Numbered from the stretch's first letter, positions 54,519-63,988 are shown. The stretch is 64,000 bases of DNA from Alcaligenaceae bacterium (GCA_013416455.1 JACCES010000001.1:310001-374000); one strand, 5' to 3'. A program made the numbers and translations. The notes: generated by a model not told the origin, from the letters alone.

Positions 54519-55681
54519 GCGGCCTTCCTGAGGACCTGGACCTTGTCGGTGGCCTCCCAGCTGAATTCGGGTTCAGCCCGCCCGAAATGGCCATAGGCCG
54601 CGGTCTTGGTGTAGATAGGCCGCAGCAGGTCGAGCATTTCGATGATGCCGCGCGGACGCAGGTCGAAATTTTCGCGCACCAGGCGCGCGATCTGCTCGTC
54701 GGGGATCACGCCGGTGCCTTCGGTGTACACGGTAATGTTGATGGGCTCGGCCACGCCTATCGCGTAGCTGACCTGCACCTGGCACTGGCGGGCAAGCCCG
54801 GCGGCGACGATGTTCTTGGCCACGTAGCGCGCCGCGTAGGCGGCCGAGCGGTCGACCTTGGACGGGTCTTTGCCCGAGAAGGCGCCGCCGCCGTGGGCGC
54901 ATGCGCCGCCGTAGGTGTCGACGATGATCTTGCGGCCTGTCAGGCCGCAGTCGCCCTGCGGGCCGCCGATGACGAACACGCCGGTGGGATTGACGAGGAA
55001 GCGGGTCTTGCCGGTGAGCAGGCCTTCGGGAATCACCGGCCTGATGATGTGCTCGATGACGGCTTCTCGGATGTCTTCCTGCGAGATGTCGGGCGCATGC
55101 TGGGTGGACAGCACGACCGTGTCCACCTCGACCGGCCGGCCATCGACGTAGCGGAAGGTGACCTGGGACTTGGCGTCCGGGCGCAGCCAGGGCAGGCGGC
55201 CGTCTTTGCGCAGTTCGCTCTGGCGCTGCACCAGGCGGTGGGCGTACCAGATGGGCGCCGGCATGAGGTCGGGCGTTTCGTCGCAGGCATAGCCGAACAT
55301 CAGCCCCTGGTCGCCGGCGCCCTGGTTAAGCAGTTCTTCGGGGCTGCGGTCCACGCCGCGGGCGATGTCGGGCGATTGCTTGTCGTAGGCCACCAGCACG
55401 GCGCAGCCTTTGTAGTCGATGCCGAATTCGGTATTGTCGTAACCGATGCGCTTGATGGTGTCGCGGGCGATCTGGATGTAATCGACGTTCGCCGTGGTGG
55501 TGATTTCGCCCGCCATCAACACCAGACCGGTGTTGCAGAGGGTTTCGGCCGCGACGCGCGCATTCGGATCCTCGGTGAAGATGGCGTCGAGGACGGCGTC
55601 GGAAATCTGGTCCGCTACCTTGTCGGGGTGGCCTTCGGAAACGGATTCCGAAGTAAAGAGAAAATCACTGTTCTTTGCCAC
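54515..55681 (-). CDS. metK: S-adenosylmethionine synthetase
   Basis: A 388-residue enzyme making SAM from ATP and methionine. [21 protein letters not shown] (N-terminal ATP/methionine site), [38 protein letters not shown] and the His/Asp/Lys residues are intact. The start is GTG 55681 with AGGA a short distance upstream. The stop overlaps the DUF1289 gene; the last stretch runs through repeat copy C. In about 150 nt upstream, inverted CAGAGGT/ACCTCTG segments (about 55711-55745) could form a leader hairpin, not matched to a known SAM riboswitch. Confidence 0.95.
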   Translation of the reverse strand: MAKNSDFLFTSESVSEGHPDKVADQISDAVLDAIFTEDPNARVAAETLCNTGLVLMAGEITTTANVDYIQIARDTIKRIGYDNTEFGIDYKGCAVLVAYDKQSPDIARGVDRSPEELLNQGAGDQGLMFGYACDETPDLMPAPIWYAHRLVQRQSELRKDGRLPWLRPDAKSQVTFRYVDGRPVEVDTVVLSTQHAPDISQEDIREAVIEHIIRPVIPEGLLTGKTRFLVNPTGVFVIGGPQGDCGLTGRKIIVDTYGGACAHGGGAFSGKDPSKVDRSAAYAARYVAKNIVAAGLARQCQVQVSYAIGVAEPINITVYTEGTGVIPDEQIARLVRENFDLRPRGIIEMLDLLRPIYTKTAAYGHFGRAEPEFSWEATDKVQVLRKAA

Positions 55682-55919
55682 AGAGGTTCTTCCTGTATTC
55701 GCACTGGGCGGGCCCAGCAGAGGTTTCTGGGTTGCGTTGCACCTCTGACCCCGCTTGGGCAGTGTACTCTGGGCGCGACGCTTTAGCGGTTTGTTCCGCG
55801 CCCGTTCCGGGGCGCCATCGCTCCGCAAGTTGTCGGTTAACTCAGCGATAAGCTTCATTTTAAGCGAAAATACGGTTCTTCTCCCACTCACCACGATTTG
55901 CAACAGGGTCTTCGAGCAC
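55682..55919. promoter_or_regulatory. Divergent promoter region of metK and lipid A acyltransferases
   Basis: A 238-bp gene-free region with several short inverted repeats on the metK side and no clear consensus promoter. Nothing else recognised. Confidence 0.3.
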
Positions 55920-56774
55920 ATGGTATTGGTGCTGATCCGGATGCTGGCCGTTCTGCCTCTTCCGGTACTTCACGGGCTGGGGCGCGTCCTGGGCCGCTGC
56001 GTCTACGCGTTTCCCGGCCGCTACCGCAAGCGCCTGCGGGCCAACGCCAGGCAGGCGGGGTACGCCGACGCCGCGTTCGCGCGCCGCGCCGCGGGCGAAG
56101 CCGGCGCCATGATCATGGAAATGCCCAAGGTCTGGCTGCAGGCCGAAAAATGCGTGCGCCGGGTTCACAGCAACGACGATCACGTCGTGGAAGCGGCGCT
56201 CGCCGAAAAACGCGGCATTCTCTATCTGACGCCGCACCTGGGCTGTTTCGAGATCACCGCCCGCCGCATGCTCAGGTTCGGGCCGATCACGGTCATGTAC
56301 CGCCCGCCCCGGCATGCCGCCCTGGAGCCCGCCATGGAGCAATCGCGCAACATGTCGGGGCTGCACGCCGTTCCCGCCAACATGCAGGGCGTGCGCGAAT
56401 TCGTCCGTGCGCTCAAGCGCGGCGAAGCCGTCGGCATGCTGCCCGACCAGGTTCCCAGCAGCGGCGAGGGGGTATGGGCGCCTTTCTTCGGGCGGCCCGC
56501 CCTGACCATGACACTGGCCGGCAAACTGGCACGCCAGACCGGCGTGGCCGTCATCATGACGGCGGGCGAACGGCTGGCGCACGGCAAGGGCTGGCGCCAG
56601 CACTACCTGCGCCTGCCCGAGCCGCTGCCTGAAGAGCCCCAGGCGCTCGCCGGCCTGATCAACCACTCCATGGAAACACTGATCCGGCGCTTTCCGGAAC
56701 AATATCTCTGGAGCTACAACCGCTACAAGGTGCCGGCGGACGCGCCGCCCCGCTCCGACTCCTTCCCCGCATGA
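55920..56774 (+). CDS. Lipid A late acyltransferase (LpxL/HtrB family) 1
   Basis: A 284-residue inner-membrane acyltransferase that adds a secondary acyl chain to lipid A. N-terminal membrane anchor about 3-22; catalytic HLGCFE (HX4E) near residue 103; [25 protein letters not shown] and [10 protein letters not shown] are family marks. In Bordetella two such genes (lpxL1, lpxL2) stand side by side, as here. Overlaps the next gene by ATGA. Which acyl position it fills cannot be told. Confidence 0.9.
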   Translation: MVLVLIRMLAVLPLPVLHGLGRVLGRCVYAFPGRYRKRLRANARQAGYADAAFARRAAGEAGAMIMEMPKVWLQAEKCVRRVHSNDDHVVEAALAEKRGILYLTPHLGCFEITARRMLRFGPITVMYRPPRHAALEPAMEQSRNMSGLHAVPANMQGVREFVRALKRGEAVGMLPDQVPSSGEGVWAPFFGRPALTMTLAGKLARQTGVAVIMTAGERLAHGKGWRQHYLRLPEPLPEEPQALAGLINHSMETLIRRFPEQYLWSYNRYKVPADAPPRSDSFPA

Positions 56775-57661
56775 CACCGGACAAGCTTTCCTTGTTGCGC
56801 GGGCTGTTCGCCCACTTGGGACGCCTGCCCTTCCGCGCCCGGCGCCGCTGGGCCCGGGCGCTCGGCTGGCTGGCGCCGCGGCTGATGCGTTCGCGCGCCC
56901 GCATCGTGCGCACCAATCTGTCACTGGCCTTTCCGCAGCACCCGGCGCAAGACCGCGAACGCTGGCTGCGGCGGCATTTTCATCTGCTGGCCCAGTCCGT
57001 GGTCGACCGCGGCCTGTGCTGGTTCGGCACGCCCGCCGCCATTCTCGACACGGTGCCGATCACCGGCCTGGAACACCTCGATGCGCTGCTGCGGGAAGAA
57101 CGCCGCATCATCCTCCTGGCGCCTCACTTCATCGGCCTGGACGCGGCCGCCACCCGGCTCACGCTCTTCCTGCGGGAATCCGCCACCATGTACACCCGCC
57201 AGAGCGATCCGGCCGTGGATCAGCTCGTGCGCGAAGGCCGCGGCCGCTTCAACACGGTGCACCTCGTCAGCCGCCACGATGGCGTGCGCGGCCTGATCCG
57301 CCAGTTGCGCAACGGGGTGCCGGTCTACTACCTGCCCGACATGGACTGGGGCACCGCCGGCGCCGCCTTCGTGCCGTTCTTCGGCGTGCCGGCGGCCACG
57401 CTGCTCACCACCGCCCAGATCGCGCGCAACTTCGACGCGGCCGTCGTTCCCATCATGAGCCGCCTGGACGCGGATACCGGCCGCTACCACGTCACGGTCA
57501 TGCCTCCGCTGGACGACTTTCCCGGGGATGCCAGCCTCGAAGAGGCGACGGCGCGCATCAATCGGCTCATCGAAGACTGGGCGCGCCCCGACCCGGCGCA
57601 GTACTACTGGGTGCACCGCCGCTACAAGACCCGCCCCGAAGGCGAGGCCCGCTTCTACTGA
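56771..57661 (+). CDS. Lipid A late acyltransferase (LpxL/HtrB family) 2
   Basis: A 296-residue paralogue of the preceding gene with catalytic PHFIGLD (HX4D) near residue 118, VYYLPDMDWG, AAFVPFFGVPAATLLT and QYYWVHRRYK. The pairing and ATGA overlap suggest both are made together and act one after the other on lipid A. The C-terminal YYWVHRRYKTRP is usual for Bordetella-type LpxL. Confidence 0.9.
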   Translation: MTPDKLSLLRGLFAHLGRLPFRARRRWARALGWLAPRLMRSRARIVRTNLSLAFPQHPAQDRERWLRRHFHLLAQSVVDRGLCWFGTPAAILDTVPITGLEHLDALLREERRIILLAPHFIGLDAAATRLTLFLRESATMYTRQSDPAVDQLVREGRGRFNTVHLVSRHDGVRGLIRQLRNGVPVYYLPDMDWGTAGAAFVPFFGVPAATLLTTAQIARNFDAAVVPIMSRLDADTGRYHVTVMPPLDDFPGDASLEEATARINRLIEDWARPDPAQYYWVHRRYKTRPEGEARFY

Positions 57662-57711
57662 CGGCCGCCGCGCGGGCATGCGGAGCATGGTGGTCCGCGG
57701 CCGCCGCTCCG

Positions 57712-57717
57712 TATAAT
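57712..57717 (+). promoter_or_regulatory. -10 box of a dapF promoter
   Basis: TATAAT at 57712-57717 lies 8-11 nt before the ATGs at 57725 and 57728, so transcription would begin almost on the start codon, giving a leaderless or near-leaderless mRNA. No good -35 is visible. The ATG within TATAATG (57716) was therefore not used as the dapF start. Confidence 0.5.
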
Positions 57718-57724
57718 GCGACCC

Positions 57725-58612
57725 ATGATGTGGACCTTCACAAAAATGCAGGGCAGCGGCAACGACTTCGTCGTGCTCGATGGCATGAGCCAGGCTATCG
57801 ACATGACCCCGGAACGTGCGCGCGCCCTGGCCGACCGCCATTTCGGCATCGGCGCCGACCAGGTGCTGCTCGTCGAAGCGCCGTCGCACCCGGAAGCCGA
57901 CTTCCGCTATCGCATCTTCAACGCCGACGGCGGCGAGGTCGAGCATTGCGGCAACGGCGCCCGCTGCTTCGTGCGTTTCGTGCACGAACAAGGCTTGTCG
58001 CGGCGCAATCCTCTGCGCGCGGAAATCGCCACCGGCCTCATCACGCTGCACGAGTCCGAGTCGGGCGAAGTCTCCGTGGACATGGGCCGCACACGCTGCG
58101 GCCCCGAAGCGGTGGCATTCGACACCACGGGGCTGGAATCCTCCGCCTGCGGCATCGATACGCTCTGGCATCTGCCCCTGCCCGGCGGCGGTGAAGCCCG
58201 CCTTTCCCTGGTCGCCATTTCCAACCCGCACGCCGTGCAGGTGGTAAGCAGCGCGGCAACGGCCCCGGTGCTGGAAGCCGGCCGCCACATCGAATCGCAT
58301 GAGCGCTTTGCCCACCGGGTCAACGCCGGCTTCATGGAGATCGTCGACCGGCACACCATACGCCTGCGCGTCTACGAGCGCGGCGCCGGCGAGACCCTGG
58401 CCTGCGGCACGGGCGCCTGCGCGGCCGCCGTGGCGGGCATCCGCCGGGGGCTCCTGGACACGCCCGTGACCGTCCATACCCGCGGCGGCCCGCTGCAGGT
58501 CTCATGGCGGGACGACCGCCTGCGCATGACCGGCCCCGCCGCCACAGTGTTCAGCGGCAGCATCGATATCGACGAACTGGTGCGGCAGCAAAGCGCGCGC
58601 CGGGGACTCTGA
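57725..58612 (+). CDS. dapF: Diaminopimelate epimerase
   Basis: A 295-residue enzyme turning LL-DAP into meso-DAP for lysine and peptidoglycan. MWTFTKMQGSGNDFVVLDG at the start, GGEVEHCGNGARCFVRF (catalytic Cys, about 75) and GAGETLACGTGACAAAVAG (second Cys, about 220) are intact. Start 57725 or 57728; no ribosome site is visible, consistent with a near-leaderless message. Followed by DUF484 and xerC, as in Pseudomonas. Confidence 0.94.
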   Translation: MMWTFTKMQGSGNDFVVLDGMSQAIDMTPERARALADRHFGIGADQVLLVEAPSHPEADFRYRIFNADGGEVEHCGNGARCFVRFVHEQGLSRRNPLRAEIATGLITLHESESGEVSVDMGRTRCGPEAVAFDTTGLESSACGIDTLWHLPLPGGGEARLSLVAISNPHAVQVVSSAATAPVLEAGRHIESHERFAHRVNAGFMEIVDRHTIRLRVYERGAGETLACGTGACAAAVAGIRRGLLDTPVTVHTRGGPLQVSWRDDRLRMTGPAATVFSGSIDIDELVRQQSARRGL

Positions 58613-58636
58613 CCTTCATCCCGAGGATCACACTCC

Positions 58637-59314
58637 ATGACTCATCAGACGCTGGCCCCCGAGGACGTTGCCCTCTTTCTGAAATCGAACCCGGACTTCT
58701 TCCAGGAACACGCCCGGATCTTCGCCGGGCTGCAGGTGCCCCACCCTCATGAAGCCCGGGCCATCTCGCTGGGAGAGCGCCAGGTTCTCACGCTGCGCAA
58801 CCGCTGCAAGGAACTGGAATGGAAACTGGCCGGCCTGCTGCACAATGCCAGCGGCAATGAACGCATCAGCAGGCAGCTCATGCAATGGTGCTGCGACATG
58901 CTGGCCGAGAGCGACCCCCAGGCCCTGCCCGAACTGGTCGTGAACCGCCTGCAGGGCATCTTCGAATTGCCAGCCGTGGTATTGCGGCTCTGGGACAAAG
59001 AAGGCCCGGTCCCCTATGTGCAGGAAGCGGGCGAAGCGATCAGGCAGCATGCCAGCGGCCTGGCGACGCCCTACTGCGGGCCCGCCGAAGGCAGCCCGGC
59101 GGCCGAATGGCTGCACACCGGCACGCAGTCGCTGGCCTGCATTGCGCTGCGGCCCGACGGCGGCCGGAATGCCTTCGGCATGCTGGTGCTCGGCTCGGAA
59201 GACCCCGGACGCTTCACCAGCGACATGGGTATCGAACACCTTGAAACCATAGGCCGGCTCGCCTCGGCCGGCCTGCGGCGCCTGCCCGATCAGTCCGCCG
59301 CCGAACTGGCCTAG
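58637..59314 (+). CDS. DUF484 family protein
   Basis: A 225-residue protein of the DUF484 family, usually found between dapF and xerC. N-terminal VALFLKSNPDFFQEHARIF (about 12-30), a helical coiled segment with RNRCKELEWKL, and a GAF-like C-terminal part (CIALRPDGGRNAFGMLVLGSEDPGRF). The function is not established; the fixed neighbourhood suggests a link to cell wall or chromosome dimer resolution. AGGATC precedes ATG 58637; 15 nt separate it from xerC. Confidence 0.9.
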   Translation: MTHQTLAPEDVALFLKSNPDFFQEHARIFAGLQVPHPHEARAISLGERQVLTLRNRCKELEWKLAGLLHNASGNERISRQLMQWCCDMLAESDPQALPELVVNRLQGIFELPAVVLRLWDKEGPVPYVQEAGEAIRQHASGLATPYCGPAEGSPAAEWLHTGTQSLACIALRPDGGRNAFGMLVLGSEDPGRFTSDMGIEHLETIGRLASAGLRRLPDQSAAELA

Positions 59315-59329
59315 TGCCTGGCCACACCC

Positions 59330-60286
59330 ATGAGCACGCTGCCCCCGCCGATGGCCGAGTGGCTGGAGATGCTGGAAACCCAGCGGCGGTATTCCGCCCA
59401 TACGCTGGCCGGCTACCGGCGCGACTTGCGCCTGCTGTGCGGCCACCTGGGCGCGCTGCCGCTGGAACAGGCCTCAGAAGGCCACATCCGCCAGGCCATC
59501 GCCAGGCAGCACGCCGCCGGCCATCAGCCGCGCAGCCTGGCGCGCATGCTGTCGGCCTGGCGGGGCTTCTATGCGTGGTGGGCACCGCGCGCCGGCCTGA
59601 ACGCCAATCCCGTGCACGGCGTGCGCGCGCCCAAGGCGGGGCGGGCGCTGCCCAAGGCGCTGTCGGTGGACCAGACCCAGTCCCTGCTGGATCGCGGCGG
59701 CCTGCCGGCGCCGGTCACGGCCATCGAATGGCGCGATCAGGCGATGTTCGAAGTGCTTTATTCCAGCGGCCTGCGGCTGGCCGAACTGGTCAGCCTGGAC
59801 CTGCGCCATACGCGCAGCCGGGGCCATGAGTCGCAAAGCTGGGTCGACCTGGACAGCGGCGACGCCATCGTGCGCGGCAAAGGCGGCAAGTCGCGCAGTG
59901 TGCCTCTGGGCCGCAAGGCCATCGGAGCATTGCGGCAATGGCTGCGGCACCGGCCCGAACTGGCGCTCAGCCCCCCGCGCAACGACGGCGACGACGCGGC
60001 CCTCTTCCTGGGAGCCCGCGGAGCTCGGATTTCGCCGAGGGTGGTGCAGAAACAGCTGGCCGATCTGGCCCTGAAGGCGGGCCTGCCCGTGCACGTGCAT
60101 CCGCACAGCCTGCGGCACAGCTTCGCCAGCCACCTGCTTCAATCAGCCCAGGATCTCCGCGCCGTGCAGGAACTGCTGGGGCATGCCAACATATCGACCA
60201 CGCAGATCTACACGCGGCTCGATTTCCAGCATCTGGCCCAGGTCTACGACAAAGCGCATCCGCGCGCCGGCCGCAAGCCCGGCTGA
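59330..60286 (+). CDS. xerC: Tyrosine recombinase XerC
   Basis: A 318-residue site-specific recombinase acting at dif to resolve chromosome dimers together with XerD. N-terminal SAM-like core-binding domain about 5-95 (YSAHTLAGYRRDL), catalytic residues Arg in SSGLRLAELVSL, Lys in GKGGKSRSVPLG, HxxR in HPHSLRHSFASHLL, His in LGHANISTTQIY and the Tyr in IYTRL. Family length. Converges on znuB with 49 bp between. Confidence 0.95.
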   Translation: MSTLPPPMAEWLEMLETQRRYSAHTLAGYRRDLRLLCGHLGALPLEQASEGHIRQAIARQHAAGHQPRSLARMLSAWRGFYAWWAPRAGLNANPVHGVRAPKAGRALPKALSVDQTQSLLDRGGLPAPVTAIEWRDQAMFEVLYSSGLRLAELVSLDLRHTRSRGHESQSWVDLDSGDAIVRGKGGKSRSVPLGRKAIGALRQWLRHRPELALSPPRNDGDDAALFLGARGARISPRVVQKQLADLALKAGLPVHVHPHSLRHSFASHLLQSAQDLRAVQELLGHANISTTQIYTRLDFQHLAQVYDKAHPRAGRKPG

Positions 60287-60335
60287 AACACGCCGGCAAT
60301 GGAAAACCGCGATTCAAGAGATTTCTTTGGCGGCA

Positions 60336-61235
60336 TCAGTCGCGCTCTGGAATCCGGGACAGCCGCAGGCTGCGCGCGCGGGCCTGCCGGGCCACCTGCC
60401 ACAAGCCGCCGTGCCATCCCAGGGACACAGACAGGAAATACAGGATGCCCGCACAGAGAATGATCGCCGGAGAAGCCGGAACATTGGCATAGTAGGAAAA
60501 GAGCAGGCCCGCATAGGAGGCCAGCGCGCCGCCCGCGGCGGCCAGGGCCATCTGGCCCACCACTGAAACGGCCCAGAAGCGCGCCGCGGCGGCCGGCAGC
60601 ATCATGATGCCCACCACCATCAGGGTGCCCAGCACCTGGAAGCCCGCCACCAGGGTCATGACCAGCAGGAGCAGAAAGAGCACGTGGACGATCGGCCCCA
60701 TGCGGCTCTCGCTGCGCAGGAAGAGCGGATCCATGCACTCCAGCACCAGCGGCCGGAAAATGATGGCCAGCGCGAGCAGCGTCACGCTGGAAGTGATCGA
60801 CACCAGCAGCAGCGCGGCGTCGTCCAGGCCCAGCACGGTGCCGAACAGCACATGCAGCAGTTCCATGTTGCTGCCGCGCAGCGAAATGAGCAGCACGCCG
60901 ACCCCCAGCGACACCAGGTAGAAAGCGGCGAAGCTGGCGTCTTCGCGCTGCGGTGTCAGGCGGGCGACCGCCGCCGCCAGCAGCGCCACCACTACCCCGG
61001 TGACCATCCCGCCTATGGTCATTGCCGTCAGCGACAGGCCCGCCGTCAGGAAACCCACGGCCACGCCCGGCAGGATGGCGTGCGCCATGGCGTCGCCCAT
61101 CAGGCTCATGCGGCGCAGGATCAGGAAGACCCCCAGCGGCCCGGCCGCCAGCGCCAGCGCCACGGAGCCGGCCAGCGCACGGCGCATGAAGCCGAATTCC
61201 GCAAAAGGAAGATAAAGCCCTTCGATGCCGGTCAC
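60336..61235 (-). CDS. znuB: Zinc ABC importer permease ZnuB
   Basis: A 299-residue ABC-3 family permease with about eight membrane helices. LILRRMSLMGDAMAHAILPGVAVG (about 40-63), the coupling region, and LLVMTLVAGFQVLGTLMVVGIMMLPAAAAR are typical. GTG 61235 overlaps the znuC stop (GTGA). Beside zur and a Zur box, zinc is much more likely than manganese. Confidence 0.92.
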   Translation of the reverse strand: MTGIEGLYLPFAEFGFMRRALAGSVALALAAGPLGVFLILRRMSLMGDAMAHAILPGVAVGFLTAGLSLTAMTIGGMVTGVVVALLAAAVARLTPQREDASFAAFYLVSLGVGVLLISLRGSNMELLHVLFGTVLGLDDAALLLVSITSSVTLLALAIIFRPLVLECMDPLFLRSESRMGPIVHVLFLLLLVMTLVAGFQVLGTLMVVGIMMLPAAAARFWAVSVVGQMALAAAGGALASYAGLLFSYYANVPASPAIILCAGILYFLSVSLGWHGGLWQVARQARARSLRLSRIPERD

Positions 61236-61984
61236 AGGTAGTCCCCGGCGCACAGATGGCGGGCCATATGGAGATTCTCGGGGGTCAGCACATCGGCCGT
61301 CGCCCCCCAGGCCACGGCCTGCCCCGCCAGCAGCAGGGTCTGGGGAAAATGCCGGCGCACCAGATCGAGGTCGTGCAGCACCACGATCACGGTCTTGTCC
61401 CGCTCGTTCCATTCGGCGAGCAAGGCCATCAGGTCGTCGGTGGTGGCCCGGTCCACCGCGGCGAACGGCTCATCCAGCATGAAGACGGCCGCATCATGCA
61501 GCATGAGCCGCGCGAACAGCGCGCGCTGCAGCTGGCCGCCCGAAAGCGTTGCCAGCGGCCGGCGCCCGAAATCCGCCAGGCCGACCGCCTGCAGCGCCGC
61601 TTCCAGGCGGTCGCGCTCGTGGCCGCCGAAGGCCCGCCAGGGCCCCACGCGCCGCCACGCCCCCATGGCGACGAAATCGCGTGTGCTGATCGGGAAGCTG
61701 CGATCGAAGTCGCCCTGCTGCGGCAGGAAGGCAAGATCATTGCCGCTGCGCCCCGCCAGGCGGATGCGGCCGGCGAGCGGGCTCACCCAGCCCATGATGC
61801 CTCTCAGCAACGTAGACTTGCCTGCACCGTTGGGGCCCACGATGGCCGTCAGCGACCCTTTGCAAAACTGGCCGCTGAGATCGCGCACCGCCACTTTGTC
61901 GCGCCAGCCCAGGCTCAATTCATCGAGCTCGATGGCGGGAACCCGCCCGTGTCCGGAGGGTTCCGGCATGCACAGTGCCGCCAT
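61232..61984 (-). CDS. znuC: Zinc ABC importer ATPase ZnuC
   Basis: A 250-residue ATPase with GPNGAGKSTLLRG (Walker A, about 52-64), LSGGQLQRALFARLML and VFMLDEPFAAVDRATT (Walker B). LPQQGDFDRSFPIS after the Q-loop is typical of metal-type ABC ATPases. Starts 1 nt after the stop of the small membrane ORF (TAAATG). No ZnuA binding-protein gene lies in the window; it must be elsewhere. Confidence 0.92.
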   Translation of the reverse strand: MAALCMPEPSGHGRVPAIELDELSLGWRDKVAVRDLSGQFCKGSLTAIVGPNGAGKSTLLRGIMGWVSPLAGRIRLAGRSGNDLAFLPQQGDFDRSFPISTRDFVAMGAWRRVGPWRAFGGHERDRLEAALQAVGLADFGRRPLATLSGGQLQRALFARLMLHDAAVFMLDEPFAAVDRATTDDLMALLAEWNERDKTVIVVLHDLDLVRRHFPQTLLLAGQAVAWGATADVLTPENLHMARHLCAGDYL

Positions 61985-62134
61985 TTACCACCATCCCATG
62001 GCCCAGCCCGTAGCCAGCCAGATGACGGCAATGGCGGCCGAGGCCACTACGGCCCTGCTCAGACAGGAGGCGAGCAGCAGGGAACCGCGCCGGCGGGATG
62101 CGCTGGTCGAGGCACGTGAGGGAATGGCTATCAT
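61985..62134 (-). CDS. 49-residue membrane ORF before znuC
   Basis: A short ORF with a basic N-terminus (SASRRRGSLLL) followed by a hydrophobic Trp-rich helix (VIWLATGWAMGWW). The stop TAA is joined to the znuC ATG (TAAATG), so it would be the first gene of the znu operon. No ribosome site stands out and no family was recognised. It may be a small regulatory membrane peptide or a chance frame. Confidence 0.45.
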   Translation of the reverse strand: MIAIPSRASTSASRRRGSLLLASCLSRAVVASAAIAVIWLATGWAMGWW

Positions 62135-62151
62135 ATGGGTGAATCAGTGAA

Positions 62152-62276
62152 GAACTCCGGCCGTATCGGCCGGAGCATCTCCGCCACAATACGGTGGCAC
62201 CTGCGGTGCCGTATTTAAAGTTTGCCTCGCTTGACCTCGCCCTAAAGGGCGAGGCTTGCGCATAGGCGCGTGGTCA
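62152..62276 (+). repeat. Dispersed structured repeat, copy B
   Basis: The most regular copy. Three hairpins: CTCCGGCC/GGCCGGAG (about 62155-62175), ATACG-GTG-GCACC-TGC-GGTGC-CGTAT (about 62190-62214) and CCTCGCCCT/GGGCGAGG (62236-62255), then CTTGCGCATAGGCGCGTGG to about 62276. Lies between the znu operon and the Zur box, opposite in direction to znu. Confidence 0.75.
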
Positions 62277-62287
62277 ATTTTACTGTT

Positions 62288-62299
62288 ATGTTATAACAT
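62288..62299. promoter_or_regulatory. Zur box
   Basis: ATGTTATAACAT is a perfect 12-bp palindrome, extended as TGTTATGTTATAACATGCC, matching the GTTATGTTATAACAT form of beta- and gammaproteobacterial Zur sites. It lies 31 bp before zur and about 150 bp before the znu operon, so it can repress both. Confidence 0.85.
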
Positions 62300-62329
62300 G
62301 CCTTGTCAAAGAATATCCACGACGCTGCC

Positions 62330-62830
62330 ATGAACGCCCGAAAAACCTCCGTGGCGGACCAGGTCACCGCCCGCCTGAACACCGCGCAGGCGCTATGCGA
62401 AGCGCGCGGTAGACGCCTCACGCCCATCCGGCGCAAAGTGCTCGAAATCCTGCTTCAGCAGGGCCGCAGCGTGAAGGCATACGAATTGCTAGAACTGATA
62501 CGCGATGTACAGCATGGCGCCGCGCCCCCCACGGTGTACCGCGCCCTTGATTTCCTGGTCGAAGAAGGCCTGGTGCACCGGCTGGACGCCATCAACGCCT
62601 GGACGGCCTGTCACGACGCCGGCGGCGAGCCGCACGACCTGCTGGTCGTGTGCACGCGCTGCGGCGCCGTGGCCGAACTGAGCGACCCCGCCTTGAGCCG
62701 CCGCCTGGCCGACAGGGTCGCGCAGGCGGGCTTCCGCCTGTCGGACCACGAAACCGAATTGCGGGCGCTGTGCGGCCGCTGCCATCCCGGCCATGGGGAT
62801 GTTTGCCCTAAGCCGCCCGCTGTGATGTAA
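62330..62830 (+). CDS. zur: Zinc uptake regulator Zur (Fur family)
   Basis: A 166-residue Fur-family repressor. Winged helix about 25-90 (RRLTPIRRKVLEILLQQ, PTVYRALDFLVEEGLVHR); metal-binding CTRCGAVAEL (about 102-111, CxxC) and CGRCHPGH near the end form the structural zinc site. Divergent from znuCB across the Zur box; the CobW gene follows by 54 bp. ATG 62330 is preferred over TTG 62303. Confidence 0.92.
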   Translation: MNARKTSVADQVTARLNTAQALCEARGRRLTPIRRKVLEILLQQGRSVKAYELLELIRDVQHGAAPPTVYRALDFLVEEGLVHRLDAINAWTACHDAGGEPHDLLVVCTRCGAVAELSDPALSRRLADRVAQAGFRLSDHETELRALCGRCHPGHGDVCPKPPAVM

Positions 62831-62884
62831 TCGCAGACTGGATTTTTGCCCGGCGATATGCCGGGGCATAACGAGAGAACTAGG

Positions 62885-63988
62885 ATGAGCCCAGCCACAC
62901 GCGTAGAAGCCAAGCGCATCGATAAAATGGTGCCTGTCACCATACTCACCGGTTTTCTCGGTGCGGGCAAGACGACGCTGCTCAAACGCATACTCACTGA
63001 ATTCCACGGCAAGCGCATTGCCGTCATCGAAAACGAGTTCGGGCCGGAAAACATCGACAACGACCTGCTCGTGCAGGACACCAGCGAAGAAATCGTCGAA
63101 CTCAGCAACGGCTGCGTCTGCTGCACCGTGCGGGGCGACCTCATGCGCACCCTGAACGAGCTGCGCGAGCGCCGCCAGGCCGGCGAACTCAACTTCGAAC
63201 GGGTCATCATCGAAACCACCGGGATGGCCAACCCCGGTCCGGTCTGCCAGACCTTCTTCATGGATGACGAAATCGCCGACTACTACCGGCTCGACGCCGT
63301 CATCACCGTGGTCGACGCCAAGCACGGCATGGGCACTCTCGACAACCAGGAAGAATCCCAGAGGCAGATCGGGTTCGCCGACCGCATCCTGGTATCCAAG
63401 AAGGATCTCGTCCAGGAAGACGAATACCAGGCCCTGCGCTCGCGCCTGCTGCGCATCAATCCGCGCGCGCCGATCACGCCGGTGCATTTCGGCGACGCCG
63501 ACCTGAAGTCGCTGCTCGACATCAGCGGCTTCAACCTGAACACGATACTGGACATCGATCCGGAGTTCCTCGCCGATGAACATCCGGATGCCGCCCACAC
63601 CCATCACCACCATGACCATGATGGTGAATGCGGCGAACACTGCGGCCACCACGACCACGATCACGCCCACCCTCATCATCACGCCCACCAGGACGACATC
63701 GGCGCCTTCGTGTTCCGCTCGCATCGTGCCTTCGACCCCGAGCGCCTGGAAGAATTCCTCGGCGGCATCGTCCAGGTCTACGGGCCGGATCTGCTGCGCT
63801 ACAAGGGTATTCTTTACCTGAAAGGCATCAACCGCCGCATGCTGTTCCAGGGCGTGCACATGATGATGGGCGCCGAACCCGGGAAACCGTGGCTTTCCGG
63901 TGAAAAGCCCACGACCAGAATGGTATTCATAGGTCGTAAACTGCCCCAGGAAATATTCACGCGGGGTCTGGAACAATGTCTCGTCTGA
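62885..63988 (+). CDS. CobW/ZNG-family zinc chaperone GTPase, His-rich
   Basis: A 367-residue COG0523 GTPase. Walker A GFLGAGKTT (about 24-32), GCVCCTV (CxCC metal-binding, about 72-78), VVDAKHG and SKKD; a long His/Asp-rich segment (about 225-270, runs such as HTHHHHDHD) can buffer zinc; C-terminal CobW_C domain after about 275 (FVFRSHRAFDPERLEEFL). Next to zur it is predicted to hand zinc to client enzymes in scarcity. ATG 62885 chosen; earlier in-frame Mets lack support. Confidence 0.9.
   Translation: MSPATRVEAKRIDKMVPVTILTGFLGAGKTTLLKRILTEFHGKRIAVIENEFGPENIDNDLLVQDTSEEIVELSNGCVCCTVRGDLMRTLNELRERRQAGELNFERVIIETTGMANPGPVCQTFFMDDEIADYYRLDAVITVVDAKHGMGTLDNQEESQRQIGFADRILVSKKDLVQEDEYQALRSRLLRINPRAPITPVHFGDADLKSLLDISGFNLNTILDIDPEFLADEHPDAAHTHHHHDHDGECGEHCGHHDHDHAHPHHHAHQDDIGAFVFRSHRAFDPERLEEFLGGIVQVYGPDLLRYKGILYLKGINRRMLFQGVHMMMGAEPGKPWLSGEKPTTRMVFIGRKLPQEIFTRGLEQCLV

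Noticed and set aside
59330-60286. XerC as an integrase marking a mobile element
   Set aside because: It is in the conserved dapF-DUF484-xerC housekeeping cluster and has full XerC features.
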